Both the position numbers and the translations under genes were made by a program. 64,000 bases of DNA from Occallatibacter gabretensis (GTDB lineage Bacteria > Acidobacteriota > Terriglobia > Terriglobales > Acidobacteriaceae): positions 1-64,000 of the forward strand of contig NZ_LAIJ01000002.1 of assembly GCF_001449115.1 (NCBI RefSeq), given 5' to 3'. Positions 56,705 through 64,000 of this stretch are shown here, piece after piece (position 1 is the stretch's first letter; each line of letters opens with the position of its first letter). Below the pieces are notes generated by a model. The model was not told where the DNA came from. It searched no databases and saw only the letters and a list, made by a program, of their open reading frames with translations.

Positions 56705-59700
56705 TGACACTTCGGCGCAATCCGGCAATCGGCCTTCGCCTTCTTTCCGCATGGCTCTGCGTGGTGTGGTTGTTCGCAATATCTTTCGCCGCGGCGCAGC
56801 GTACTGCACCGGTCACAGGCCCGGAAAAGACACGCCAGACGCTCATCAGTAATGCTCACGCACTTGAAGGCCGCGGCCGCCCCGACATGGCCGTGCAGGT
56901 CTGGCAGCAGGTCCTCTTCTCCGATGCAAAGAACGCGGAAGCCCTTGCCGGTGTGGCCCGCGACTACAAGCTCCTCGGCCAAACCGACGAGGCGAACGCC
57001 GCACTCGACCGCCTCCGCGCCGCCTATCCCAACGATCCCAATATCGCTAAAATCCAGGCGCTCTCCAGCGTTCGCGCGCAGGGCGATCAGCTTCGCCAGG
57101 CCGGCGATCTTGCCAGGGCAGGGAAGAACGATGACTCCATGCGCGTCTATCGCGCTCTCTATGGCGATCATCCACCCGACGGCGACATCGCCATGGCCTA
57201 CTATCAAACCCTCTACGGCGCCACCGCCGGCAAGCAGCCGGCCATCTCCGGCATGCGCGGCCTTATGCAGCGCAATCCCGGCGATCCCCGCTACGCCATC
57301 GCTCTAGGCAAAATGCTCACCTACGATCCCGGAACGCGTGCCGAAGGCGTCCGCATCCTCATGACCCGCCAGTCCGACCCCGATGCCGCAGAAGCGCTCC
57401 GCCAGGCGCTTGTCTGGGAGTCAGACAATCCCAACTCCGCCGGACAGCTGCACGACTACCTCAAGACGCATCCGAACGACACCGAGCTGGCAGCCAAGCT
57501 CAAAGACGCCGAGCAGAAGCTGGCTCAGATGAACTCTGGCATCGCCCGCACTCCCGAAGAGCGCGCAGCCTTCGCCGCGCTCAACGCCAAAAAGCTCGCG
57601 GAAGCCGAACAGCGCTTCACCGCCTTGCTCCAGAAGGATCCCAAAAACGGCCGCGCCGCTGCCGGCATGGGCTTCCTGCGCATGCAGCAGAACAACTTCG
57701 GCGGCGCCGTCAGCTACCTCACGCAGGCCGAGCAGAGCGGCTTCCGCGACAAATCCGTTGTCGACGCCCTCACTACTTCGCGCTTCTGGTTCACCATGGG
57801 TGAGGCCTCGCAGGCCGTCGACGAAAATCAGCCCGAGCTTGCCGCTTCCAAATACAAGCAGGCGCTCGCCATGCGCCCCGGCAGTCCCGAAGCCCTCAAC
57901 GGCCTCGCCGGCCTCTACATGAAAGAGCAGCAGTACGCGCAGGCCGCCGAAGTCTACTCCAGCCTGCTCAAAGACCAGCCCAAAAACCAGGCCGGAAACG
58001 CAGACGCCTGGCGCGGACTCTTTCTCTCCTATGCCCGCGATGGTCAGAACGACAAAGCGCTCGCTCTTGCCGGTCAGTTTCCGCCAGCCGTAAAAGCCTG
58101 GCTCGATCGCGACCCAGACTACCTCCGTACTCTTGCCGTGCTCTATAACGCTTCGGGCCGTCCCGCGGATGCCGAGCGCGTCCTCGCCCAGGCTCTCTCG
58201 CTGCCATTCCCGGCACAGGGCGCAGATCTCAAGGCTGACACTCGTTTGCAATACGCCGCCATCCTCATGGAGGCCAGACGCTACAGCCAGGCGGCCACTC
58301 TCTATACACAGATACTTCAGGATGACGCCACCAACCTCAATGCATGGATGGGCCTTGTCAGCGCGCATCACACCATGGGGCAGGATGAGACCGCTATCGC
58401 TGACGTTGAGAAGATGCCGCCCACCATCTACGAGCAGGCGCTCAACGACGCGAACTTCCTCTCCATGCTCGGCTCCATCTACCAGCAGTCTGGCCGCTAT
58501 GACATTGCGCAGCAGCTCATCGAGCGCGCAGGCAAGCTCCAGGCCGTATCCGGCGCGCCGCTCAGCATTCAGCTGCAACTGCAGCTCGCCGCCATCTATC
58601 TGCAGCGCAATAACACCGATCAGGCTTACGGCATCTATCGTCAGATTCTCCTCGCCCACCCGGATCGCGCAGAAGCATGGAAGGGTCTCATCGCCGCGCT
58701 GCAGCAGACCAATCACGCCAACGAGGCTCTCCAGCAGATCGCCTACATTCCTCCCGCCGTGCGCGCGCAGCTTGAGCTGGACCCGCAGTTCGTGCAGAGC
58801 GAAGCCAGCCTCTACGCCACCGCCGGAGACGCCGTCCGCGCTACCCAGGCCATGAACCGCCTTTCCGCGTACTACGCAAAGCTCGGCCAGCCCATGCCCG
58901 TCGACCTCGCTATTCAGAACGCCTGGGTCCTTTACAACACAAAGAACGAGCGCGCCCTTTACCCCGCGCTCATGCGCCTCGGCGGCCGCGCAGACCTCAC
59001 CGTCGCGCAGCGCGAACAGGTCCAGACCATCTGGGCCAGCTGGAGCACCCAGCGCGCCGGAACCGCCTTTGACGCCGGTAACAACGAGCGCGCCGTCGAA
59101 ATTCTTGAAGCCGCATCTGCCGCCTTCCCGGACAACATCACCGTCAAGCGCGTCCTCGCCGGCGGCTACCTCCGCATCGGAGAGGCCAGAGCCTCGCTCG
59201 CCATCTTCAAATCCCTGTCCAACGACGACGCCAGCGCCGCCGACTTCCAGGGAGCCATCTCTGCCGCCCTCGCCGCCGGAGACAAATCCCAGGCCGAGGC
59301 ATGGCTGCGTCAAGCCCTCGAGCGTTATCCCAACGACTACCGAGTTCTCGGCGCGGCAGCCCGCTTTGAGCAGGCTCGCGGAGATAACCAGCGCGCCGCC
59401 GACTACTGGCGCGCCGCTCTCGCCTCGCTTCCACCCGGCTCGCCCACAGATCGTCTGGCCCACGAGCTGGCCTATCCCGACGCCGACACCAAGCCACGCA
59501 AAGCCTATACCGCCACGGATCTCGCCCGTCTGCTCAATCCCGACGACGAGCCATTCGCTAAAACCGTCCAGCTTCCACCGCTGCCCTCCTATGGTCCCGA
59601 TCCCTACCTCGGCAAAGCCCCCGTCGTCCTTCCTGACTCGGCGTATCAGGCTTCCGTGCCGCTCGTGACGCAGATCCCGGCTCCCGCTGCATCCACGCAG

Positions 59701-61860
59701 ACGCAATCACAACCCGCGGCAATCGCGCCCGACACAACGACACCGCCTGCTACCAAACGCCATCACAAATCCGCCGACTCCTCTCTGCCTGCGCCTTCCA
59801 CGTATCAGGGCCAGTCGACGCCGCCATCCTCCCGCCAGACATACACGCCCTCATCGCCGGCTATGACTCCTTTCCAGACTCCAGTCCAGCCATCCCCAAC
59901 CGCTCCAGCCCAGCCCTCGCAACAGCCTCTCTATCTCCCCGGCCAGACCGCGCCGCCAAATCAGCAACCCACCACGCCGCTCATCCCGCAGCATCCGCAA
60001 GCCATGGGCCCCACTCCGCGTGACTACGATCTCCAGACCGGTCTCAAGCTCTCTGATCCTGAGCAGCAGGCAGCCGAGCGGTTGAAGATGCCGCAGACCA
60101 CCTCCGTGGCCCAGATAGACGCCCTGATTGAATCGCCCATCCGCCCCATCGAAAACGTGCCTCTCACGCTTCCATCCGTTCCTCTTCCCGTCCGTCCGAA
60201 TGCGCAACCCGTTACGCAGGATGCCGTAGCCACCAGTTCCGCCTCCATGGAGCCTGTCCAGTTCACGCCCTCGGCGAAGGATGCGGCCACCGGCGCATAC
60301 TCTGCCCCGCAACAAGCCCAGACTCAGAAGCCCACTCCCGCAACAACTGAGCCCGCACAGCAGCCCGCGGTGTCAAAAAAGAAGAAGCTTAAGAAAGCCG
60401 CTGCTACAGCACCGCCGCAGGCCACGCAGACCGTTCCCACGCTCGCCACAGTACCCGCTGAAACTCAGCCGCAGGCTCCTGCCCAGGCTCCGGCGCAGCA
60501 GTCTGCCGAGTCCGGCGTCAGCGATCAGGAGCTCCAGCAGCAGAACCTTCCGCCACTCCGCGGACCCTGGGTCCGCGTCCAACGCCAGCCCCAGCCCATT
60601 GACCCGCGCACCGAGGTTGAAAAGCAGCTCCAGTCCCTCGAAAGCAGCTACTCCGCCTGGCTCGGCGGCGCCGGCCTGGTCAACTACCGCAGCGGCAATC
60701 TAGGCTACGACCGTCTCACTGCTCTTGAGGCGCCTTTTGAGGCCTCCATGCCCTTCGGTAACAACGGCCGCCTCACCTTCATCGCCAAGCCCGTCTTCCT
60801 CGACTCTGGCCAGGCCGATGGCTCCGCCCAGATCCAGGTAGTTGAGTCCGTCTCTTCCAGTTTTCAGCTGGTCAACATCCCTGAGCCGCTCGGTACTGAC
60901 ACCAACACCGGAGCCAATGGAACTACCGGCGTCACCGGCACTCCGCCGCCACAACAGAACGCATCCGGCATCGGTGGCGAAGTGCAGCTAGCCTTCCCGC
61001 ATCTCGCCCTCGCCGCCGGCTATTCTCCGTACGGCTTCCTGGTCAGCAACTGGACCGCTCGCGGTCAGTGGAAACCCGACGGTGGCCCGTTCACCATTAC
61101 CGCCAGCCGCGATTCGGTCAAGGAAACCCAGCTCTCCTACGGCGGTCTTCGAAATCCGCCGGGATCGCTCACCAATCCCGGAGCAATCTGGGGCGCGGTC
61201 ATGGCCAACCAGGGCAATGTGCAGTTCTCCAAGGGGGATGCGCTCTCCGGTTACTACGTCAGCCTCGGCGGACAGTACCTCAACGGCTACCACACTGAGA
61301 CCAATACCCGCTTTGACGGCACAGGCGGCGCTTACTGGCGCGTCTACACGCTGCCGGAGTACGGCTCGCTTACTCTCGGAGCCAACTTCTTCGGCATGCA
61401 CTACGCGCACAACGAGTCCGCCTACACCTATGGCATGGGCGGCTACTTCAGCCCCCAGTTCTACTTCCTGGCCACCATTCCCTTTGCCTGGACCGGCCAC
61501 GCCGGTACGCGCTTGCACTATGAGATCAACGGCGGCGTTGGCATTCAGGCCTTCCAGGAAGACAAGACCCCGCTCTTCCCGCTCGCTGAGCAAAAGCCGC
61601 TTGAAGTCTTTCTGAACAATGCAGCGCTGCCGGCCCTCACCACGGTGGGCGCAAACTACAGTCTCCGCGCCGCCATCGCGCATCAACTCGGTGCCCACTG
61701 GTTCGTCGGTGGCTTCCTCAGCGCAAACAATACTTCCAACTACAACGCCGTGTCAGCGGGCTTCTCCGTCCACTACCTCTTCCGTGCGCAGTCTCCCACG
61801 GTAACCTCGCCTACCGGCCTCTTCCCGACAGATGGCCTGCGCCCCTTCAGCGTTCCGTAG
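56704..61860 (+). CDS. bcsC: Cellulose synthase BcsC-type TPR and outer-membrane barrel protein, very large
   Basis: This protein has about 1718 residues, much longer than the usual 1150-1350. After the signal peptide (about 1-31) come many TPR repeats up to about 930. A Pro/Gln/Thr-rich low-complexity linker (about 960-1260) follows. The C-terminus (from about 1300) is the BcsC outer-membrane barrel, with EVEKQLQSLESSYSAWLGG and the later GGQYLNGYHT region. It would guide cellulose through the periplasm and out. A GTG at 56692 could also start it, but the ATG at 56704 overlaps the bcsZ stop (TGATG). Confidence 0.9.
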   Translation: MTLRRNPAIGLRLLSAWLCVVWLFAISFAAAQRTAPVTGPEKTRQTLISNAHALEGRGRPDMAVQVWQQVLFSDAKNAEALAGVARDYKLLGQTDEANAALDRLRAAYPNDPNIAKIQALSSVRAQGDQLRQAGDLARAGKNDDSMRVYRALYGDHPPDGDIAMAYYQTLYGATAGKQPAISGMRGLMQRNPGDPRYAIALGKMLTYDPGTRAEGVRILMTRQSDPDAAEALRQALVWESDNPNSAGQLHDYLKTHPNDTELAAKLKDAEQKLAQMNSGIARTPEERAAFAALNAKKLAEAEQRFTALLQKDPKNGRAAAGMGFLRMQQNNFGGAVSYLTQAEQSGFRDKSVVDALTTSRFWFTMGEASQAVDENQPELAASKYKQALAMRPGSPEALNGLAGLYMKEQQYAQAAEVYSSLLKDQPKNQAGNADAWRGLFLSYARDGQNDKALALAGQFPPAVKAWLDRDPDYLRTLAVLYNASGRPADAERVLAQALSLPFPAQGADLKADTRLQYAAILMEARRYSQAATLYTQILQDDATNLNAWMGLVSAHHTMGQDETAIADVEKMPPTIYEQALNDANFLSMLGSIYQQSGRYDIAQQLIERAGKLQAVSGAPLSIQLQLQLAAIYLQRNNTDQAYGIYRQILLAHPDRAEAWKGLIAALQQTNHANEALQQIAYIPPAVRAQLELDPQFVQSEASLYATAGDAVRATQAMNRLSAYYAKLGQPMPVDLAIQNAWVLYNTKNERALYPALMRLGGRADLTVAQREQVQTIWASWSTQRAGTAFDAGNNERAVEILEAASAAFPDNITVKRVLAGGYLRIGEARASLAIFKSLSNDDASAADFQGAISAALAAGDKSQAEAWLRQALERYPNDYRVLGAAARFEQARGDNQRAADYWRAALASLPPGSPTDRLAHELAYPDADTKPRKAYTATDLARLLNPDDEPFAKTVQLPPLPSYGPDPYLGKAPVVLPDSAYQASVPLVTQIPAPAASTQTQSQPAAIAPDTTTPPATKRHHKSADSSLPAPSTYQGQSTPPSSRQTYTPSSPAMTPFQTPVQPSPTAPAQPSQQPLYLPGQTAPPNQQPTTPLIPQHPQAMGPTPRDYDLQTGLKLSDPEQQAAERLKMPQTTSVAQIDALIESPIRPIENVPLTLPSVPLPVRPNAQPVTQDAVATSSASMEPVQFTPSAKDAATGAYSAPQQAQTQKPTPATTEPAQQPAVSKKKKLKKAAATAPPQATQTVPTLATVPAETQPQAPAQAPAQQSAESGVSDQELQQQNLPPLRGPWVRVQRQPQPIDPRTEVEKQLQSLESSYSAWLGGAGLVNYRSGNLGYDRLTALEAPFEASMPFGNNGRLTFIAKPVFLDSGQADGSAQIQVVESVSSSFQLVNIPEPLGTDTNTGANGTTGVTGTPPPQQNASGIGGEVQLAFPHLALAAGYSPYGFLVSNWTARGQWKPDGGPFTITASRDSVKETQLSYGGLRNPPGSLTNPGAIWGAVMANQGNVQFSKGDALSGYYVSLGGQYLNGYHTETNTRFDGTGGAYWRVYTLPEYGSLTLGANFFGMHYAHNESAYTYGMGGYFSPQFYFLATIPFAWTGHAGTRLHYEINGGVGIQAFQEDKTPLFPLAEQKPLEVFLNNAALPALTTVGANYSLRAAIAHQLGAHWFVGGFLSANNTSNYNAVSAGFSVHYLFRAQSPTVTSPTGLFPTDGLRPFSVP

Positions 61861-61967
61861 CATGGGGTATTCGGAATCGGATCATCGCACTGACTTCCGT
61901 GCACAAAATCTCTTTCAGATAGTTTGCACAAAATTACCGCCATCTATGCCATACTCGTCCTGGAATC

Positions 61968-61998
61968 AAAAAAGGCCCGGCCCTCAAGACCGGGCCTT
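61968..61998 (-). terminator. Intrinsic terminator reading on the minus strand
   Basis: A nine-base-pair stem, AAGGCCCGG (61972-61980) with CCGGGCCTT (61990-61998), has a nine-base loop. On the minus strand it is followed by TTTTTT, a strong T tract. On the plus strand the T run is poor (CGTATTT). No minus-strand gene lies in front of it, so it may end an unannotated antisense or small RNA, or act weakly on bcsC. Confidence 0.65.
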
Positions 61999-62237
61999 CG
62001 TATTTCTGCACGAATTGGAGTCAAAAAGTGCAATTTCGCCGCATTTTGACCGCATTTTCGCACCCTTTTTTCAGTCAAAAATGATCCGCAAATACCAATA
62101 AATAAATAACTTAGAATCGATGTCGACCGCAAAATACACGATTTTTCCCCGGTACAGATTCTGTAAATCTTTAATTCTGTACCCCGTCTGAATCGCATAC
62201 TGGGTAGCCTCAGCAGCAATTTTTCGCCTCTGATTGA

Positions 62238-62313
62238 ACTAAAACTTGATTTAGTGAGTAGAAAAAATAAATAAAGTTAAAAATATAACTTGTAATTCTC
62301 ACGAAAGTTAACT
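62238..62313. promoter_or_regulatory. Three AT-rich inverted repeats before the DUF2089 operon, operator candidates
   Basis: Repeat 1 pairs ACTAAA (62238-62243) with TTTAGT (62250-62255). Repeat 2 pairs AAGTTA (62274-62279) with TAACTT (62286-62291). Repeat 3 is the palindrome AGTTAACT (62306-62313). They lie 29 to 104 bases before the DUF2089 gene, where a regulator would bind. The DUF2089 protein has a helical DNA-binding-like region and could bind its own promoter. Confidence 0.45.
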
Positions 62314-62341
62314 AAAGTTCTCTTGTCAAGCAGGAAACTTT

Positions 62342-62740
62342 ATGACTATCCATGACAAAACGATCGCCGAATGGCAGGAACTCCTCCGCATCGCCCAGGG
62401 CAGCTCGCTAGTCGTCGAGCGCGTCCGCATCCCGGAGAAGGGAATCGCGGTGGAAGGGGCATTCACCCTTCCCCAGCTTGCCCGGCTTAGCCTGGAGGAT
62501 CAGGTCTTCATCGTCGCCTTCCTCCGCTCTCACGGCTCCATCAAGGAGATGGAACAGGTCTTCGGCCAAAGCTACCCAACCATCAAGGCTCGTCTGACCC
62601 GCATCGCCGGCCAGCTCGAATTTGTCGACAATAACCCCGCCCCCGCCCGGACAGAGGTTCGGTCGGATGTTCTCGATCGGCTCAACCGCGGCGAGATCTC
62701 GCCGGACGAGGCCATTCAGGCTCTGGAGGGAGTGCAATGA
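62342..62740 (+). CDS. DUF2089 protein, probable transcription factor
   Basis: This 132-residue protein matches DUF2089: a start with WQELLRIAQ, a central helix-turn-helix-like stretch (SLEDQVFIVAFLRSHGSIKEMEQVFGQSYPTIKARLTRI region, about 50-88) and a C-terminal LNRGEISPDEAIQAL helix. The middle resembles a sigma-like or HTH domain and would bind DNA. It lacks the N-terminal zinc ribbon of some DUF2089 members. AGGA lies six bases upstream of the ATG. Its last codons overlap the next gene by four bases (ATGA). Confidence 0.75.
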   Translation: MTIHDKTIAEWQELLRIAQGSSLVVERVRIPEKGIAVEGAFTLPQLARLSLEDQVFIVAFLRSHGSIKEMEQVFGQSYPTIKARLTRIAGQLEFVDNNPAPARTEVRSDVLDRLNRGEISPDEAIQALEGVQ

Positions 62741-62997
62741 TTCCAACCGCCGCCATCGTCAGAATTCAAAGCCCGCACTGGCGCGGCTTCCGTCTCTGGA
62801 TTCCGCTCTTTCTTCTCTGGATTCCCATCCTGTTGCTCTCGCCGCTGATCCTGCTTGTCCTTCTGGCCTGCTGCATAGCCGGGGGCATCGATTTCTTCTC
62901 CGCCGTCGCCACCTTTTGGGGGCTGCTTGCCGGCCTGCGCGGCACCGATGTCCGCGTTGCCTCGAATGGCAGCCACGTGACTGTCAGCATTCTGTAG
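62737..62997 (+). CDS. Small membrane protein of the DUF2089 operon
   Basis: This 86-residue protein has one or two predicted membrane helices (about 19-55) with a soluble C-terminus. No family recognised. It overlaps the DUF2089 gene by four bases and has GGAGG upstream. It probably acts with DUF2089 and SHOCT-like proteins in an envelope-signalling circuit, by analogy with similar small operons. Confidence 0.65.
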   Translation: MIPTAAIVRIQSPHWRGFRLWIPLFLLWIPILLLSPLILLVLLACCIAGGIDFFSAVATFWGLLAGLRGTDVRVASNGSHVTVSIL

Positions 62998-63008
62998 GAG
63001 TCGTCGTT

Positions 63009-63266
63009 ATGAATCAGTATGTACGCACTCTTTTATCGCTTGTGGCCGCCGGCCGCATGAGCTCCACCGAGGCCGAGCGATGGCTTGCGGCTAGCCGCGA
63101 AGAACGGCTCGCGCGCAGCGAGAACCGTTGGATTTTTACCGCTCTGGTCGCTGCGGTGCTGGTGCAGTTCTGGCCGGCTGTTACAACCGTTTCGCAGTGG
63201 ACAGCGACACAATTGCCCCAGGCGCTCACGCACCTGCAGCACGTACTTTCATTCTTTGCCGCATAG
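63009..63266 (+). CDS. Small membrane protein with SHOCT-like N-terminus
   Basis: This 85-residue protein starts with a helix pair (LSLVAAGRMSSTEAERWLAA) like the short helical motif of SHOCT-type proteins and contains one membrane helix near residues 42-60. The ATG has GGAG eight bases upstream. The next gene carries a related motif (LEMLAAGKITAEQAEKLL), so the two share a module. Function is unknown. Confidence 0.6.
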   Translation: MNQYVRTLLSLVAAGRMSSTEAERWLAASREERLARSENRWIFTALVAAVLVQFWPAVTTVSQWTATQLPQALTHLQHVLSFFAA

Positions 63267-63279
63267 CAGGAGGAACTTT

Positions 63280-63759
63280 ATGAACGAACATCGCAGACAG
63301 ATTCTGGAGATGCTGGCCGCCGGGAAGATTACCGCCGAGCAGGCGGAAAAGCTTCTCACCGCCATTGAACCTGAACATACAAGCGTTCCGGTTGGCGAAT
63401 ACGCCGGCACCATTGGCGGAGCCACCGCAGCGCCCGCCGCCACCATCAAAACGCGCGCCAAATATCTGCGCGTGCTGGTTGAGGCCGACGAGTCCAGGAC
63501 TGGAAAGAAGGGCCTGAGCACGGTCAACGTCCGCGTACCGATGCAGCTTCTGCGCGCCGGCGTGCGCCTTGCCGCGCTGATTCCTCAACAGGCTCACAAC
63601 CAGTTTGACGAAGCTCTTAGCCGCCACGGCGTTCCGCTCACGCTCTCGCAGATCAAACCTGAAAATCTCGAAGAGTTGGTAGATCACCTTGAAGACCTGA
63701 CCGTAGAGATGAACGGCGCGGAAGGCAACAAGGCCAAGGTGCGCGTCTTCTGCGAGTAG
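63280..63759 (+). CDS. SHOCT-like domain protein
   Basis: This 159-residue cytosolic protein starts with LEMLAAGKITAEQAEKLLTAIE, the SHOCT-like motif seen in YvlB/DUF2089-linked proteins, and has a C-terminal alpha/beta region with VNVRVPMQLLRAGVRLAALIP and a final VEMNGAEGNKAKVRVF strand. AGGAGG lies six bases upstream. It ends the operon. Its role is unknown; the repeated helix motif suggests protein-protein contact with the two small membrane proteins. Confidence 0.7.
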   Translation: MNEHRRQILEMLAAGKITAEQAEKLLTAIEPEHTSVPVGEYAGTIGGATAAPAATIKTRAKYLRVLVEADESRTGKKGLSTVNVRVPMQLLRAGVRLAALIPQQAHNQFDEALSRHGVPLTLSQIKPENLEELVDHLEDLTVEMNGAEGNKAKVRVFCE

Positions 63760-63834
63760 GCACGAGGACTCGGCAACGCTCTCTCCATCGTTTGGTGGAT
63801 GGTCTCCCGCGATTGGCAATCTAGACTTGCGGCC

Positions 63835-64000
63835 ATGAGCATTCCTACGGAACCCATTGGCAGCATTCCCCGTTCGCCCGAACTCCTGCAATCGATTCAA
63901 GCCCACGCGGCAGGCCGCGTCTCCGCCGCCGAACTTGAAACGGCCTATGAAGATGCGGTGCGCGACACACTTCGCCGCTTTGAATCGACTGGTTCGCCGG
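63835..64000 (+). CDS. MetE-like methionine synthase family protein (5' end only)
   Basis: The first 55 codons read IPTEPIGSIPRSPELL, the typical N-terminus of small cobalamin-independent methionine synthase II-like proteins, and are cut by the window edge. The zinc-binding domain is outside the window. It lies 75 bases after the SHOCT-like gene with no visible terminator between. Confidence 0.75.
   Translation, partial: MSIPTEPIGSIPRSPELLQSIQAHAAGRVSAAELETAYEDAVRDTLRRFESTGSP

Larger units (their letters stand above)
61861..62341. other. Spacer with a minus-strand terminator and AT-rich inverted repeats
   Basis: This gap of about 480 bases lies between bcsC and the DUF2089 operon. It contains the hairpin at 61968-61998 and, from about 62238 to 62313, three AT-rich inverted repeats. 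No coding frame is convincing. A minus-strand frame of 91 codons crosses the hairpin and is rejected. Confidence 0.55.

Noticed and set aside
57421..59706. Minus-strand frame of 761 codons over bcsC
   Set aside because: The BcsC TPR motifs are on the plus strand; the antisense frame is composition-driven and has no recognisable domain.
61944..62219. Minus-strand frame of 91 codons
   Set aside because: It runs through the terminator hairpin at 61968-61998 and has no family features.

Overview
This window comes from the chromosome of an Acidobacteriota bacterium, most likely class Terriglobia (Acidobacteriaceae-like). The evidence is a VWFA-related protein of the type typical of acidobacteria, a very large BcsC-type cellulose export protein next to a GH8 cellulase, large TonB-dependent receptor and secretin genes with acidobacterial architecture, and a moderately high GC content. 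It is mostly ordinary chromosome. I saw no insertion sequence, prophage or CRISPR array. The only RNA gene I recognise is tRNA-Lys(UUU) at 55076-55151 on the minus strand. The right edge cuts a MetE-like methionine synthase gene.

Layout. 0.4-3.2 kb: a glycosyltransferase, UDP-glucuronate decarboxylase and NAD kinase. 3.3-7.9 kb: a patchy, less GC-rich stretch of small accessory genes, all on the minus strand (RHH-type protein, DUF6790-like membrane protein, FRG-domain protein, DUF1801 protein, Pr6Pr-type membrane protein, one unknown). 8.0-10.6 kb: a divergent DUF4136 / VWFA secreted pair. 10.7-14.7 kb: a minus-strand operon of sigma-54 response regulator, membrane histidine kinase and lipoprotein. 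14.8-16.7 kb: a secreted tandem GH26 mannanase-like protein whose second module has lost its acid/base residue. 16.8-19.5 kb: a truncated HigA-type antidote, a rhodanese, a PagL-like lipid A deacylase and an M20 dipeptidase. 19.5-25.3 kb: an MlaF-type ATPase, a polyprenyl-phosphate sugar transferase, NAD synthetase and a DsbA-like protein.

25.3-33.3 kb, minus strand: secretin, Fis-type regulator, CvpA, PurC and SMC. 33.5-36.9 kb: a divergent OxyR/KatG peroxide-response pair. 37-41 kb: a LacI regulator, a small Cys protein, an isolated acetate kinase and homoserine dehydrogenase. 41.2-44 kb: a small Cys-rich exported protein followed by a TonB-dependent receptor. 44-48.8 kb: a sirtuin, a quinone oxidoreductase, an M16 peptidase, RlmN and a DUF3617 protein. 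48.9-52.6 kb: YvcK and a TPR protein, then a DUF4254 gene divergent from an ATP-grasp gene. 52.8-55 kb: a Pro-rich outer-membrane protein and GalT. 55.5-61.9 kb: bcsZ and bcsC overlapping by one base, with no bcsA or bcsB in view. 62.3-63.8 kb: a compact DUF2089 / small membrane protein / small membrane protein / SHOCT-like operon preceded by three AT-rich inverted repeats.

How the genes work together. Envelope polysaccharide is the main theme: UDP-xylose supply, a priming sugar transferase, GalT, cellulose export, a GH8 cellulase, a GH26 enzyme and lipid A modification. NAD metabolism (NadK, NadE, sirtuin) appears at three separate places. The less explained parts are the DUF2089 operon with its inverted repeats, the minus-strand terminator at 61968-61998 with no minus-strand gene in front of it, the degenerate second GH26 module, the antidote remnant, and the DUF4254 / ATP-grasp pair. 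Functional calls rest on reading motifs by eye; no database search was run.
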